Translations under genes and position numbers: made by a program
Shown: positions 1 through 9,664 of the stretch, one piece after another
How positions within the stretch are numbered: the first letter of the stretch is position 1
How the letters are laid out: each line of letters starts with the position of its first letter
Notes under the pieces: model-generated
The model's input: the letters and a program-made list of their open reading frames with translations, nothing else
Database searches by the model: none
Told to the model about the DNA's origin: nothing
NCBI RefSeq assembly: GCF_006716785.1
Contig: NZ_VFPQ01000001.1
Location: forward strand, 3,906,001-3,970,000
Direction: 5' to 3'
Length of the DNA: 64,000 nucleotides
Origin: Thermopolyspora flexuosa
GTDB taxonomy: Bacteria > Actinomycetota > Actinomycetes > Streptosporangiales > Streptosporangiaceae

Positions 1-1112
1 GAGAGCAGGAACATCGCCAGGGCGGTGATGAGCATGCCGACCGCCATCGGGATCCTGGGCCCGAGTTTGCTCTGCGCGAGCCCGGCGAGCGGCGAGGCGA
101 CGATCATGCCGGCGCTCATCGGGAGCATGCGCAGGCCGGCCTCGAGCGGGCTGAGCCCGTGCACGCCCTGGAAGAAGAAGGTGACGAAGAACATCGCGCC
201 GAGCATGGAAAAGCTCACCAGGATCATGAGCACGGTGCCGATCGAGACCGACGCGTTGCGGAACAGGCCGAGCGGCAGCAGCGGCTGGGCGGCCCGGGCC
301 TGCCAGGCGACGAAGAGCGCGCCGATCACCACGGCGGCGGCGAAGAAGCCGAGGGTCCGGCCGTCGCCCCAGCCGTACTCGGGGGCCTTGATGATCGCCC
401 ACACCAGGCAGAACATCGCGCCGGACAGCAGCACCACGCCGAGACCGTCGATCCGGGACAGCTGCTCGGCCCGGCTCTCGGCGAGCACCCACAGGCCGAG
501 GAGGATCGCGGCGATCCCGATCGGCACGTTGATGAAGAACACCGACTGCCAGTTCACCTGCTCCACCAGCACGCCGCCGACGATCGGCCCGGCCGCGGAG
601 GACAGGCCCATGACCGCGCCCCACACCCCGAACGCGACGTTGAGCCGGTCGCCGGGGAAGGCGACCCGCAGCAGGGCGAGCGAGGCCGGGTTGAGCAGCG
701 CGCCGAACAGGCCCTGCAGCACCCGGAAGGCGATGAGCCAGCCGATCGACCCGGTGAGGCCGATCGCGAGCGAGCTGGCGGCGAACCCGGCGACCCCGAG
801 GAGGAACACCTTCTTGTGGCCGAACAGGTCACCGAGCTTCCCGGCGGTGATCATGAAGACGGCGAGGGCGAGCAGGTAGCCGCTGGTGACCCACTGCAGG
901 TCGGAGAGCGAGGCGCCGAGCTCCCGGCCGATCGCCGGGTTGGCGATCGCCACCACCGTGCCGTCGAGCAGCACCATGATCGCGCCGAGCCCGACCGCGC
1001 ACAGCGTCAGCCACGGGTTCCGCGGGCGCGGCGCGCGGGCGCCGCGGGCTGGACGGTCACCGGTTGGGCCATGTATTCCCCCAAGTGGTCGCGACGGGCG
1101 GGCCGTCGGCAT
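1..1112 (-). CDS. DHA2-family MFS drug exporter, C-terminus beyond window
   Basis: Integral-membrane proton-driven multidrug exporter of the 14-helix DHA2 (QacA/EmrB-like) group. The visible part reads as alternating hydrophobic helices. It has the N-terminal signature LDGTVVAIANPAIG followed by a DLQWV segment, and an antiporter motif C of the form GLSSAAGPIVGG. The frame stays open to the left edge, so the C-terminus is missing. The start is uncertain. The in-frame ATG at 1112 has no ribosome binding site. An ATG at 1072 sits behind a strong GGGGG box but is in another frame that stops after 21 codons, so a lost base near 1015-1030 is possible. The gene lies downstream of the YqgE gene on the same strand, behind a hairpin. 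Substrate unknown. Confidence 0.8.
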   Translation of the reverse strand, partial: MPTARPSRPLGGIHGPTGDRPARGARAPRPRNPWLTLCAVGLGAIMVLLDGTVVAIANPAIGRELGASLSDLQWVTSGYLLALAVFMITAGKLGDLFGHKKVFLLGVAGFAASSLAIGLTGSIGWLIAFRVLQGLFGALLNPASLALLRVAFPGDRLNVAFGVWGAVMGLSSAAGPIVGGVLVEQVNWQSVFFINVPIGIAAILLGLWVLAESRAEQLSRIDGLGVVLLSGAMFCLVWAIIKAPEYGWGDGRTLGFFAAAVVIGALFVAWQARAAQPLLPLGLFRNASVSIGTVLMILVSFSMLGAMFFVTFFFQGVHGLSPLEAGLRMLPMSAGMIVASPLAGLAQSKLGPRIPMAVGMLITALAMFLL

Positions 1113-1270
1113 GGTGAACGGCGTTGCTGAAGGTCGGTGAGGAACGGCCGGTGACAGCGGGCGTGCCCGGGCCGCGCTGCCGCGTCACGGGTCACGGCGG
1201 CAGGCGGCGCCGGCCGGGCCGCCCGGTGCGCCCCGCGTCCCGGGCGGCGGCCCCGCGCAGGCGCGTCCGG

Positions 1271-1299
1271 ACGGCGGGTGAGCCGCGTCGGCCCGCCGT
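1271..1299 (-). terminator. Candidate terminator after the YqgE gene
   Basis: Perfect 8-bp inverted repeat (ACGGCGGG and CCCGCCGT) with a 13-base loop, about 20 bases beyond the YqgE stop and before the exporter start. There is no U-tract, as is usual for high-GC actinobacteria. Confidence 0.4.
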
Positions 1300-1319
1300 A
1301 CCCGGGTCCGGCCGTGGTG

Positions 1320-1898
1320 TCAGTTCATGTTGGGGTCGTCGGGGAAGGTCGCCACGAAGGCGAGCTCGTTCCGCTGCCGGCGCAGCACCGCACGCCAGAG
1401 GCTCTCGGGGTCGGAGTGGAAGGTGTCGCCCGGCTCGGCGTCGACGAGGTACCAGGCGCCCTGCCGGATCTCGGCCTCGAGCTGACCGGCCGACCACCCG
1501 GCGTACCCCGCGAAGATGCGCATCTGGGTGATCTCACCGGCGAGGATCTCCGGGGGCGCGTCGAGGTCGACGGTGCCCAGCCGCGCCACCGCCGGAGTGG
1601 GCGAGTGCAGCCGCCGCCAGCCCAGCGGCTCCTCCCCGCTCGGCACCGCCGCCAACGCCAGCGCGCTGTCGGTCTGCACCGGTCCGCCCTGGAACAGCAC
1701 CGATGGCCCGGTGACGAGGGAGTCCCAGGAGGGCAGCACCTGCGTCACGCTGATGTCACTCGGACGGTTCAGCACCACCCCGAGCGTGCCGCGGTCCTCG
1801 TCGTGCTCGAGGATCAGCACCACGCTGCGCCTGAAGTTGGGGTCGTCGAGCAGTGGCGTGGCCACCAGCAGCGCGCCGACGTAGATCCCCTCTGCCAT
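1320..1898 (-). CDS. YqgE/AlgH family protein (UPF0301)
   Basis: A 192-residue protein, the usual size for UPF0301, covering the family from end to end. Recognisable family segments are the N-terminal ALLVATPLLDDPNFRRSV, the GVVLNRPS loop, the FQGGPV turn and the C-terminal FAGYAGWSAGQLEAEI. The family has a solved fold, but its biochemical role is not settled; AlgH was named for effects on alginate expression in Pseudomonas. It is a soluble cytoplasmic protein with no signal peptide or membrane segment. It lies between the malic enzyme and the MFS exporter on the same strand, 153 bases after the malic enzyme stop. Assignment to the family is secure; function is not. Confidence 0.9.
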   Translation of the reverse strand: MAEGIYVGALLVATPLLDDPNFRRSVVLILEHDEDRGTLGVVLNRPSDISVTQVLPSWDSLVTGPSVLFQGGPVQTDSALALAAVPSGEEPLGWRRLHSPTPAVARLGTVDLDAPPEILAGEITQMRIFAGYAGWSAGQLEAEIRQGAWYLVDAEPGDTFHSDPESLWRAVLRRQRNELAFVATFPDDPNMN

Positions 1899-2051
1899 AC
1901 ATCCATGATGGCGGGTATTGCGCCATAAGCGAGCCTCGCCCCCCGAGTTCGCAGAGCCGTAACACGCCCGTGCCCGCCGGAGCGGTCCAGGCCCGGATCG
2001 GCGGGGACGCGGCGGGCCGGGCGACGGTACGGCACGGCCCCGGCGCGCGGC

Positions 2052-3461
<1,410 letters not shown>

Positions 3462-3809
3462 GGTGCTACGCTCCTTCGCCCCTGACCTGGGTGGGTTCCC
3501 TTATCGTGCCACGGTAAAGGATTCAATTACCCGCGTTCGCCGCACCCGCCGCGGTCCGGCGGCCGTCCCCGGGCACGCGACGGCCACCGGTCCACGCGAC
3601 ATCGGCACGGGGAACCCCGTTTCCGAACGGCGCACTCCGACCGCCTGGTCGGCACAGCGTCCGCGCTGCGTGGCGCCGTGTACGCCCACTGTATCGGCCC
3701 GTGCCGGGACGGCGCGGGCGCGGGCTCGGCACGGAACACCGGCCACCGCCGGGCGCGCGCCGACGGTGCGGTGCGCGGCCGGGGCGGGGCCGGACCGATC
3801 GCAAACCGG
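3462..3809. other. Gene-free stretch between malic enzyme and thioredoxin-TPR gene
   Basis: 348 bases. It holds the malic enzyme promoter near 3500 and a 7-bp hairpin at 3561-3585 (GGCCGTC and GACGGCC) that could end transcription of the upstream gene. I see no credible coding frame or RNA gene. Confidence 0.5.
3498..3526 (-). promoter_or_regulatory. Candidate promoter of the malic enzyme gene
   Basis: On the minus strand TTGAAT (3526-3521) is followed after exactly 17 bases by TAAGGG (3503-3498), about 40 bases before the GTG start. The -35 fits well; the -10 fits only partly. Confidence 0.4.
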
Positions 3810-4745
3810 TCAGAACAGGGCGTTCGCCAGCTGCCTGCGGGCCTTCGCCACGGTCGGGTCGTCGACGGGCAGGGTCTCGAACAAGCCGAGCAGGTGCAGC
3901 CGTACCTTGTCGCGCTCCTCCCCCGCGGTACGGCGCACCAGGTCGATCAGGCGGTTGAACGCCGACTCGGCCGCGCCGGACAGCATCTCCAGGTCGGCCG
4001 ACTTGAGCTGGACGTCGATGTCGTCGGGACGCTCCACGGCCTCGCGCAGCACCTTGGCCGGGTCGAGTCCCTGGGTACGGCGGAGCAGCCCGACGCCGGC
4101 GAGCCCCATCTTGGCGTCGGCGTCCTTCGGCGAGCGGTCGAGCACCCGCTGGTACGCGGCCTCGGCGGCGTCGAGGTCGCCCTTCTGCACCGCCTCCTCG
4201 GCGGCGACCAGGTCGGGGTCGGCGGGCCGCTGCGCCTCGGCGCCCTGCGCGGGGGGCAGGTACTGGGCGAGCGCCTGCATCACCTGGTCCAGCCACTGGC
4301 GCACCTGCGCCTCGGGCAGCGCGCCCTGGAAGCCGGTGATCGCCTGGCCCTGGAAGATCGCGAGCACGGTCGGGATGCTCTGCACCCGCAGCGCCTGGGC
4401 GATCTGCGGGTTGGCGTCGACGTCCACCTTGGCGAGCACCCACCGGCCGTTCGCCTCGGTGGCCAGCTTCTCCAGGATCGGGCTGAGCTGCTTGCATGGC
4501 CCGCACCAGGTCGCCCAGAGGTCGAGGATGACCGGGACCCGCATCGAACGCTCGACGACCTCGGTGGAGAACGTCTGGTCGGTGACGTCGATGACGGCCG
4601 GGCCCGCCGGGGCCGCTCCTCCGGCACCGGCCTGTGCCGCCGCGGCCTCACGCCGGGCCTGGGCCTCCAATGCCTGCTTGCGCGCGCCGAGGTCCACGGC
4701 GCCGTACAGCGATCCGGGTCGAGGATTGAACTCCGCTGGGCTCAT
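3810..4745 (-). CDS. Thioredoxin-domain TPR protein (co-chaperone YbbN-like)
   Basis: Cytoplasmic protein with a thioredoxin fold (residues about 50-155) followed by TPR-like helices to the end, the architecture of YbbN/CnoX-type chaperone-linked thioredoxins. The redox motif is WCGPC with cysteines at 81 and 84, so unlike E. coli YbbN it keeps both. The cis-proline loop is SIPTVL. I chose the ATG at 4745 (MSPAEFNPRPGS) rather than the upstream one at 4811. It gives the usual length of 311 residues. The gene stands alone, upstream of the malic enzyme on the same strand. Role inferred from the family: holding or reducing partner proteins under oxidative stress. Confidence 0.9.
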   Translation of the reverse strand: MSPAEFNPRPGSLYGAVDLGARKQALEAQARREAAAAQAGAGGAAPAGPAVIDVTDQTFSTEVVERSMRVPVILDLWATWCGPCKQLSPILEKLATEANGRWVLAKVDVDANPQIAQALRVQSIPTVLAIFQGQAITGFQGALPEAQVRQWLDQVMQALAQYLPPAQGAEAQRPADPDLVAAEEAVQKGDLDAAEAAYQRVLDRSPKDADAKMGLAGVGLLRRTQGLDPAKVLREAVERPDDIDVQLKSADLEMLSGAAESAFNRLIDLVRRTAGEERDKVRLHLLGLFETLPVDDPTVAKARRQLANALF

Positions 4746-4869
4746 AGGTCCAATCCTGCCATCCACCGTGAGCACGTGTTCACCCCCGGCCCGTGACGGC
4801 GCGGCGCGCACCGCTCACGGCGAACGGCGCCGGACCGGCGGCGGCACAGGGGTGGCGGGGCGCCGCCGG

Positions 4870-6537
4870 TCAGAACCGGGCGGGCTCGGCGTAGGTGCCC
4901 CACTCCTCGCGCAGCGCGTCGCAGATCTCGCCGAGCGTGGCCTCGGCGCGCACCGCCTCCAGCATCGGCGGGATGAGGTTGCCGTCGCCCCGGGCGACCT
5001 CCACCATGCGGGCGAGGGCCCGGTCCACGGCCGCCTGGTCGCGGGCCGCGCGCCGCTCGGCGAGCACCCGCCGCTGCTCGAGCTCGACCTCGTGGCTCAC
5101 CCGCAGGATCTCCAGCGGCTGCGACACGGTCGCGGTGTGGCAGTTCACGCCGACCAGGCGCTTCTCCCCCTTCTCCAGCTTCTGCTGGTAGGCGAAGGCG
5201 GCCTCGGCGATCTCCGAGGTGAACCAGCCCTCCTCGATGCCGCGCAGCACGCCGGAGAGCATGGTCCCGTCGCCGCCCATCTCCCGGATCCTGTCGAAGA
5301 TCGCCTCCGCCTCGGCCTCCAGCCGGTCGGTGAGCGCCTCGACGTACCAGGAGCCGCCGAGCGGGTCGATCACGTTGGTGACCTCGGTCTCCTCCATGAT
5401 CACCTGCTGGGTGCGCAGGGCGATCTCCGCGGCCTGCTCGCTCGGCAGCGCGAGCACCTCGTCGAGCGCGTTGGTGTGCAGCGAGTTCGTGCCGCCGAGC
5501 ACGGCCGCGAGCGCCTCGATCGCGGTGCGCACGATGTTGTTGTACGGCTGCTGCGCGGTGAGCGACACCCCGGCGGTCTGGGTGTGGAAGCGCAGCCACT
5601 GGGCGCGCTCGGTCTTGGCGCCGTAGACGTCGCGCATGTACCGCGCCCAGATGCGGCGGGCCGCGCGGAACTTGGCGATCTCCTCGAAGAAGTCGATGTG
5701 CGCGTCGAAGAAGAACGACAGCCCCGGCGCGAAGGCGTCCACGTCGAGCCCGCGGCTGAGGCCGAGCTCCACGTACGCGAAGCCGTCGGCGAGGGTGAAG
5801 GCGAGCTCCTGCGCGGCGGTCGACCCGGCCTCCCGGATGTGGTAGCCGGAGACCGACAGCGGCTTGTACGCGGGCATCTCGGCGGCGCAGAACTCCATCA
5901 GGTCGCCGATGAGCCGCAGGTGCGGCCGGGGCGCGAACAGCCACTCCTTCTGCGCGATGTACTCCTTGAAGATGTCGGTCTGCAGCGTGCCGTCGAGCTC
6001 CCGGTGCGGCACGCCCTGCCGCTCGGCGGCGACCAGGTACATGCAGAAGATCGGTACGGCCGGCCCGCTGATCGTCATCGAGGTGGTGACCTCGCCGAGC
6101 GGGATGCCGTCGAACAGGATCTCCATGTCCTGGGCGGAGTCGACGGCCACCCCGCAGTGGCCCACCTCGCCGAGCGCGCGGGGGTCGTCGGAGTCGCGGC
6201 CCATGAGCGTGGGCATGTCGAAGGCGACCGAGAGCCCGCCGCCCCCGGCGGCGAGGATCATCTTGTAGCGCTCGTTGGTCTGCCGGGCGTTGCCGAACCC
6301 GGCGAACTGCCGGATCGTCCAGGTCCGCCCGCGGTAGCCGGTCGGGTACAGGCCGCGGATGAACGGGAACTCCCCGGGCCAGCCGATGCGCTCGAAACGC
6401 GGGTCGTCATGATCGGGTGCGTACACCGGTTCGACCGGCAGGCCGGACAGCGTACAGAACTCGGCGTCCCGCTTACGGGCCGCGTCGTAACGCGCCTGCC
6501 AGCGGGCGCGCCCGGCCTCGATCTCGCCACGCTCCAT
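4870..6537 (-). CDS. Acyl-CoA mutase large subunit (methylmalonyl/isobutyryl-CoA mutase family)
   Basis: Catalytic TIM-barrel subunit of a coenzyme-B12-dependent carbon-skeleton mutase. The 555 residues cover the barrel from FIRGLYPTGYRG through SVAFDMPTLMGRDSDD, SGYHIREAGSTAAQE and the SLHTNALDE segment, then stop at the C-terminal helices. The B12-binding DxHxxG domain is absent, so a small subunit must be supplied in trans, as in two-subunit isobutyryl-CoA mutase or MutAB. Tyr68 matches the substrate-pocket tyrosine of methylmalonyl-CoA mutase. Many flanking segments (GEVGHCGVA, SFFFDAHIDFFEEIAKF) look more like the isobutyryl/MeaA branch, so I leave the substrate open. The start is an ATG at 6537 behind AGGGGGAG. 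MeaB, epimerase, thiolase and the adenosyltransferase are all in this window. Confidence 0.9.
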   Translation of the reverse strand: MERGEIEAGRARWQARYDAARKRDAEFCTLSGLPVEPVYAPDHDDPRFERIGWPGEFPFIRGLYPTGYRGRTWTIRQFAGFGNARQTNERYKMILAAGGGGLSVAFDMPTLMGRDSDDPRALGEVGHCGVAVDSAQDMEILFDGIPLGEVTTSMTISGPAVPIFCMYLVAAERQGVPHRELDGTLQTDIFKEYIAQKEWLFAPRPHLRLIGDLMEFCAAEMPAYKPLSVSGYHIREAGSTAAQELAFTLADGFAYVELGLSRGLDVDAFAPGLSFFFDAHIDFFEEIAKFRAARRIWARYMRDVYGAKTERAQWLRFHTQTAGVSLTAQQPYNNIVRTAIEALAAVLGGTNSLHTNALDEVLALPSEQAAEIALRTQQVIMEETEVTNVIDPLGGSWYVEALTDRLEAEAEAIFDRIREMGGDGTMLSGVLRGIEEGWFTSEIAEAAFAYQQKLEKGEKRLVGVNCHTATVSQPLEILRVSHEVELEQRRVLAERRAARDQAAVDRALARMVEVARGDGNLIPPMLEAVRAEATLGEICDALREEWGTYAEPARF

Positions 6538-6566
6538 GACTCCCCCTCTGCTCCCACGTGCTGCAA

Positions 6567-6580
6567 ATACTAGGACGTCC
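6567..6580 (-). promoter_or_regulatory. Mutase -10 box and adjoining palindrome
   Basis: On the minus strand TAGTAT (6572-6567) fits a -10 box about 30 bases before the mutase start. It abuts GGACGTCC (6573-6580), the core of a near-perfect 14-bp palindrome that could be an operator. No good -35 is seen. Confidence 0.35.
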
Positions 6581-6603
6581 AAGTAATTCCCGCCAGGAGC
6601 GGT

Positions 6604-6679
6604 CCGATCACGCCCGCGGCCACACCCGATCACGCGTTGATCGCGGATCACTGACAGATCATGACGGCGGCCGTAAAGA
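6604..6679 (+). promoter_or_regulatory. Subtilisin promoter with GATCA boxes
   Basis: CTGACA (6651-6656), 17 bases, then TAAAGA (6674-6679) form a candidate promoter 45 bases before the protease GTG. Upstream are two exact copies of CCGATCACGC (6604-6613 and 6626-6635) and the inverted repeat TGATC-GCG-GATCA (6638-6650) touching the -35. This suggests a bound regulator. Confidence 0.4.
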
Positions 6680-6724
6680 CCCTTCAGGATGACTGATCGT
6701 CAACTCTTCCTGTTGGGAGGTAGC

Positions 6725-8503
6725 GTGAAGCGCGTCAGCATCGTCGCCGCCGCCGTCCTCGTCACGGCCGCGCTGGCGACACCCGCGCAGGCCTTACCCT
6801 CGAGCGCCGTCACCTCGGGGCGGTCCGCCACGGAGTCGGAGTCGGAGTTCCTCGTCCTGTACGCCGAGGGTGCCGACCCCACCGCGGCCCGGAACGCGAT
6901 CGAGGCCGCGGGCGGCACCATCGTCAAGGAGAACGGCGCCATCGGCCTGGCCACCGTCACCAGCAGGGACGCCGGCTTCGCCGCCGCGCTGGCGGGCAAC
7001 GGCCTGATCGAGGGCGTCGCCCGGGACCGGGTGATCGGCGCGGTGCCGAAGACCAGGCCCGCCCGGCCGTCCGAGGCACTGCGCCGCGCGATCGCGGAGC
7101 GCGCGGTGGAGAAGGAGGGCCACCGCGACCGCAGGCACCTGCCGCACCGGCCCGGCAAGCCGCGCGACCTCGCCGAGCCGCTCGCCGAGCTGCAGTGGGA
7201 CATGAAGCAGATCGACGCCACCGCCACCGGCGCGCACCGGGTGGAGCAGGGCGACCGGCGGGTGCTCGTCGGCGTGATCGACACCGGCATCGACGGCTCC
7301 CACCCCGACATCGCGCCCAACTTCAGCCGGGAGCTGAGCCGCAACTTCACCGTGGACATCCCGTACGACGCCAACGGCGAGGAGGTCGACGGCCCGTGTG
7401 AGGCCGAGCCGGACCGCTCCTGCACCGACCCGGCGGACGTCGACGAGAACGACCACGGCACCCACGTCGCCGCGACGATCGCCGCGCCGATCAACGGCCT
7501 CGGCATCGCGGGCGTCGCGCCGAAGGTCACGCTGGTCAACCTGCGGGTCGGCCAGGACTCGGGCTACTTCTTCCTGCAGCCGGTCGTGGACGCGCTCACC
7601 TACGCCGCGGACATCGGGGTCGACGTGGTGAACATGTCGTTCTACATCGACCCGTGGCAGTTCAACTGCACTGACAACCCGGCCGACTCGCCGGAGGAGC
7701 GGGCCGAGCAGGCCACGGTCATCAAGGCGGCCCAGCGCGCCCTCGACTACGCCCACCGCCGCGGCGTCACCCTCATCTCCTCCCAGGGCAACGACGGGTT
7801 CGACCTCACCAAGGAGAACATCGACCGCGGCAGCCCGAACTTCGCCTCGGTGCCGGGCCTCGAGCCGCGCACCCGCACCGTGCCGCCGAGCTGCCAGGTC
7901 ATGCCCACCGAGGGCAACCACGTGATCTCGGTGAGCTCCACCGGCATCAGCCGCCGCAAGTCGTACTACTCCAGCTACGGCAACGGCTCGGTGGACGTCG
8001 CCGCGCCCGGCGGTGACGCCTACGACACCCCGACCGGCGACCTCGACCGCACCCGCACGATCCTCGCGGCCTACCCCAAGGCGCTCGCCGAGGAGCGCGG
8101 CGAGCTCAACCCGGACGGCACGCCGAACGTGCCGACCGTCGTCCGCGACTGCGACGCCAAGGGCACCTGCGCCTACTACCAGTACCTGCAGGGCACCTCG
8201 ATGGCGGCGCCGCACGCGGCCGGGGTGGCGGCGCTGATCGTCAGCCGGTACGGCAAGCCCGACCGGCACCGCGGCGGCCTCACCCTCGACCCGGACACGG
8301 TCGAGCGGATCATGAAGTCCACCGCGACGAAGATCGCCTGCCCGCCCGGCGGCTCCTACACCTACACCCGCCGGGTCCCGCAGCAGGACGGCAGCGTGAA
8401 CACCGTGGTGACCACGCACACCTGCGAGGGCACCGCCGCCCGCAACGGCTTCTACGGCTCGGGCCTGGTGAACGCGCTGAACGCGGTCCGCGCCCACCGG
8501 TGA
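6725..8503 (+). CDS. Secreted subtilisin-like serine protease (S8 family)
   Basis: Exported endopeptidase. From the GTG at 6725 (behind GGGAGG, 4 bases away) the protein begins with a Sec signal peptide: KR, a hydrophobic core, then AQA, with likely cleavage near residue 23. A propeptide-like inhibitor_I9 region follows to about 110. The S8 domain carries Asp176 in VIDTGID, His234 in DHGTHVA, the oxyanion Asn346 in SSQGNDG and Ser482 in GTSMAAPHAAG. At 592 residues it is long because of inserts around 210-230, 300-320 and 420-475. It stands alone, divergent from the mutase and ended by a strong hairpin. No sorting signal or carbohydrate module follows the domain, so it should be released or periplasm-side. 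Substrates unknown. Confidence 0.93.
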   Translation: MKRVSIVAAAVLVTAALATPAQALPSSAVTSGRSATESESEFLVLYAEGADPTAARNAIEAAGGTIVKENGAIGLATVTSRDAGFAAALAGNGLIEGVARDRVIGAVPKTRPARPSEALRRAIAERAVEKEGHRDRRHLPHRPGKPRDLAEPLAELQWDMKQIDATATGAHRVEQGDRRVLVGVIDTGIDGSHPDIAPNFSRELSRNFTVDIPYDANGEEVDGPCEAEPDRSCTDPADVDENDHGTHVAATIAAPINGLGIAGVAPKVTLVNLRVGQDSGYFFLQPVVDALTYAADIGVDVVNMSFYIDPWQFNCTDNPADSPEERAEQATVIKAAQRALDYAHRRGVTLISSQGNDGFDLTKENIDRGSPNFASVPGLEPRTRTVPPSCQVMPTEGNHVISVSSTGISRRKSYYSSYGNGSVDVAAPGGDAYDTPTGDLDRTRTILAAYPKALAEERGELNPDGTPNVPTVVRDCDAKGTCAYYQYLQGTSMAAPHAAGVAALIVSRYGKPDRHRGGLTLDPDTVERIMKSTATKIACPPGGSYTYTRRVPQQDGSVNTVVTTHTCEGTAARNGFYGSGLVNALNAVRAHR

Positions 8504-8534
8504 TCGCGCGCCGACCGGACCCGGAACACCATCT

Positions 8535-8560
8535 CGCCGGCGCCCGCCCGGGCGCCGGCG
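8535..8560 (+). terminator. Terminator after the subtilisin gene
   Basis: Perfect 12-bp inverted repeat CGCCGGCGCCCG / CGGGCGCCGGCG separated by two bases, 32 bases after the protease stop. It lies between convergent genes and may serve both. Confidence 0.6.
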
Positions 8561-8639
8561 GGCACGGCACCTCCACGGCGGCCGGCGGGGCCTCCCCGCC
8601 GGCCGTCCGCCGTCTCACCGGACGTTCCCCGGCGCGCCG

Positions 8640-9335
8640 CTACGCCTCCGCGCCCACCGCCCCGGCGGGATCCGGCGCGGCGGACTCCACGGCCCGGGCG
8701 GTCTCCCCGGCACCGTCGGCACCGCTCGGCCCCGGGGTGCGCTCCCCCGCCGCGGCGCCGTCCACCGTGTCGCCCACGGTGCCGCCCGCCTCGTCGCCCA
8801 CACGGGCGCCCGGGCCGTCCGCCACGAAGTCGCCCGCGGCCCGGCGCAGCGTGCGCAGCAGGTCGAACAGGTCGGCGAGCTCCTGCTCGCCGTACATGGT
8901 CATGCAGAAGCCCGCCGCCATGAGGTCGGCGGTGGCGCGGCGGACCACCTCCCGGCCCGCGTCGGTGATCTCGGCGAGCACGCCGCGGCCGTCCCGCGGG
9001 TTGCGCATCCGGCGGACCAGCCCGGCCCGCTCCAGCCGGGTCACCGTGTTCGTCACGCTCGTCGGGTGGACCATGAGCCGCTCGCCCATCTTCGACAGCG
9101 GCAGCGCCCCGGTACGGCTGAAGGTGAGCAGCACGAGCGCCTCGTAGCGGGCGAAGGTCAGGTCGTACGGCCGCAGCAGCGTGTCCAGTTGTGCCAGCAG
9201 GATCTGGTGCGCTCTCATGATCGACGTCACGGCGGCCATCGCCGACGAGGCGCCGAAGCGATCACGCCAGATCGCGACGGCCCGTTCGATGGGGTCGAAG
9301 GGGAGATTGAGCGGTTTGGGCCCACCGGTATGCAC
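8640..9335 (-). CDS. MarR-family transcriptional regulator
   Basis: Dimeric winged-helix DNA-binding repressor or activator. Residues about 35-165 hold the MarR core: a dimerisation helix, then LTFARYEALVLL, the recognition helix region HPTSVTNTVTRLERAGLV and the wing segment RRMRNPRDGRG. The last 65 residues are an Ala/Gly/Asp/Glu-rich disordered tail not typical of the family, giving 231 residues instead of about 150. It is transcribed away from the membrane-protein gene at 9665 and convergent with the protease. The shared upstream region at 9336-9450 could hold its own operator. The ligand cannot be deduced. Confidence 0.88.
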   Translation of the reverse strand: MHTGGPKPLNLPFDPIERAVAIWRDRFGASSAMAAVTSIMRAHQILLAQLDTLLRPYDLTFARYEALVLLTFSRTGALPLSKMGERLMVHPTSVTNTVTRLERAGLVRRMRNPRDGRGVLAEITDAGREVVRRATADLMAAGFCMTMYGEQELADLFDLLRTLRRAAGDFVADGPGARVGDEAGGTVGDTVDGAAAGERTPGPSGADGAGETARAVESAAPDPAGAVGAEA

Positions 9336-9664
9336 AGCCGTACCGTAGCGCGCCTCGCACGGGTTCGCCCAAACACATACCGTGATCCGATCACCCGTTT
9401 AACCAAGAAACACGACGGCAAACATCACGTTCAGTTATGGTTGTCGCGTCGAAAGGGTGAGGCTGCGGCAAAGTCGCGGGGGAAGGCCGCGCCACGACCG
9501 CGTGCCGGGGGTATGCGCGTGGTCGCGACGCGACGCAGGGGGCTTGCCCCGCGAGCGGTGCCAGGGGGACGGCACCGTGGAACGGCCGCCGCCCTCCCGT
9601 ACGGGGGGTTGGCAGATGAATATCGGAAAGCGACGGGCGGCGTGGCCGGGGGCCACGCGTACCC
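9336..9664. other. Gene-free leader upstream of the membrane-protein gene
   Basis: 329 bases between divergent genes. An AT-richer stretch with TATGGT near 9437 is a possible -10 for the rightward gene. If so, the leader is about 200 bases long and includes two hairpins (9556-9577 and 9593-9608). I could not match it to a known riboswitch class by eye. Confidence 0.4.
9556..9608 (+). promoter_or_regulatory. Two-hairpin RNA structure in the leader
   Basis: First hairpin CGGTGCC / GGCACCG (9556-9562, 9571-9577) exposes a G-rich loop AGGGGGAC. The second (9593-9608) is a 7-bp stem closed around CCGTACGG. They could form a regulatory leader or an attenuator. Assignment is by pairing only. Confidence 0.35.
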
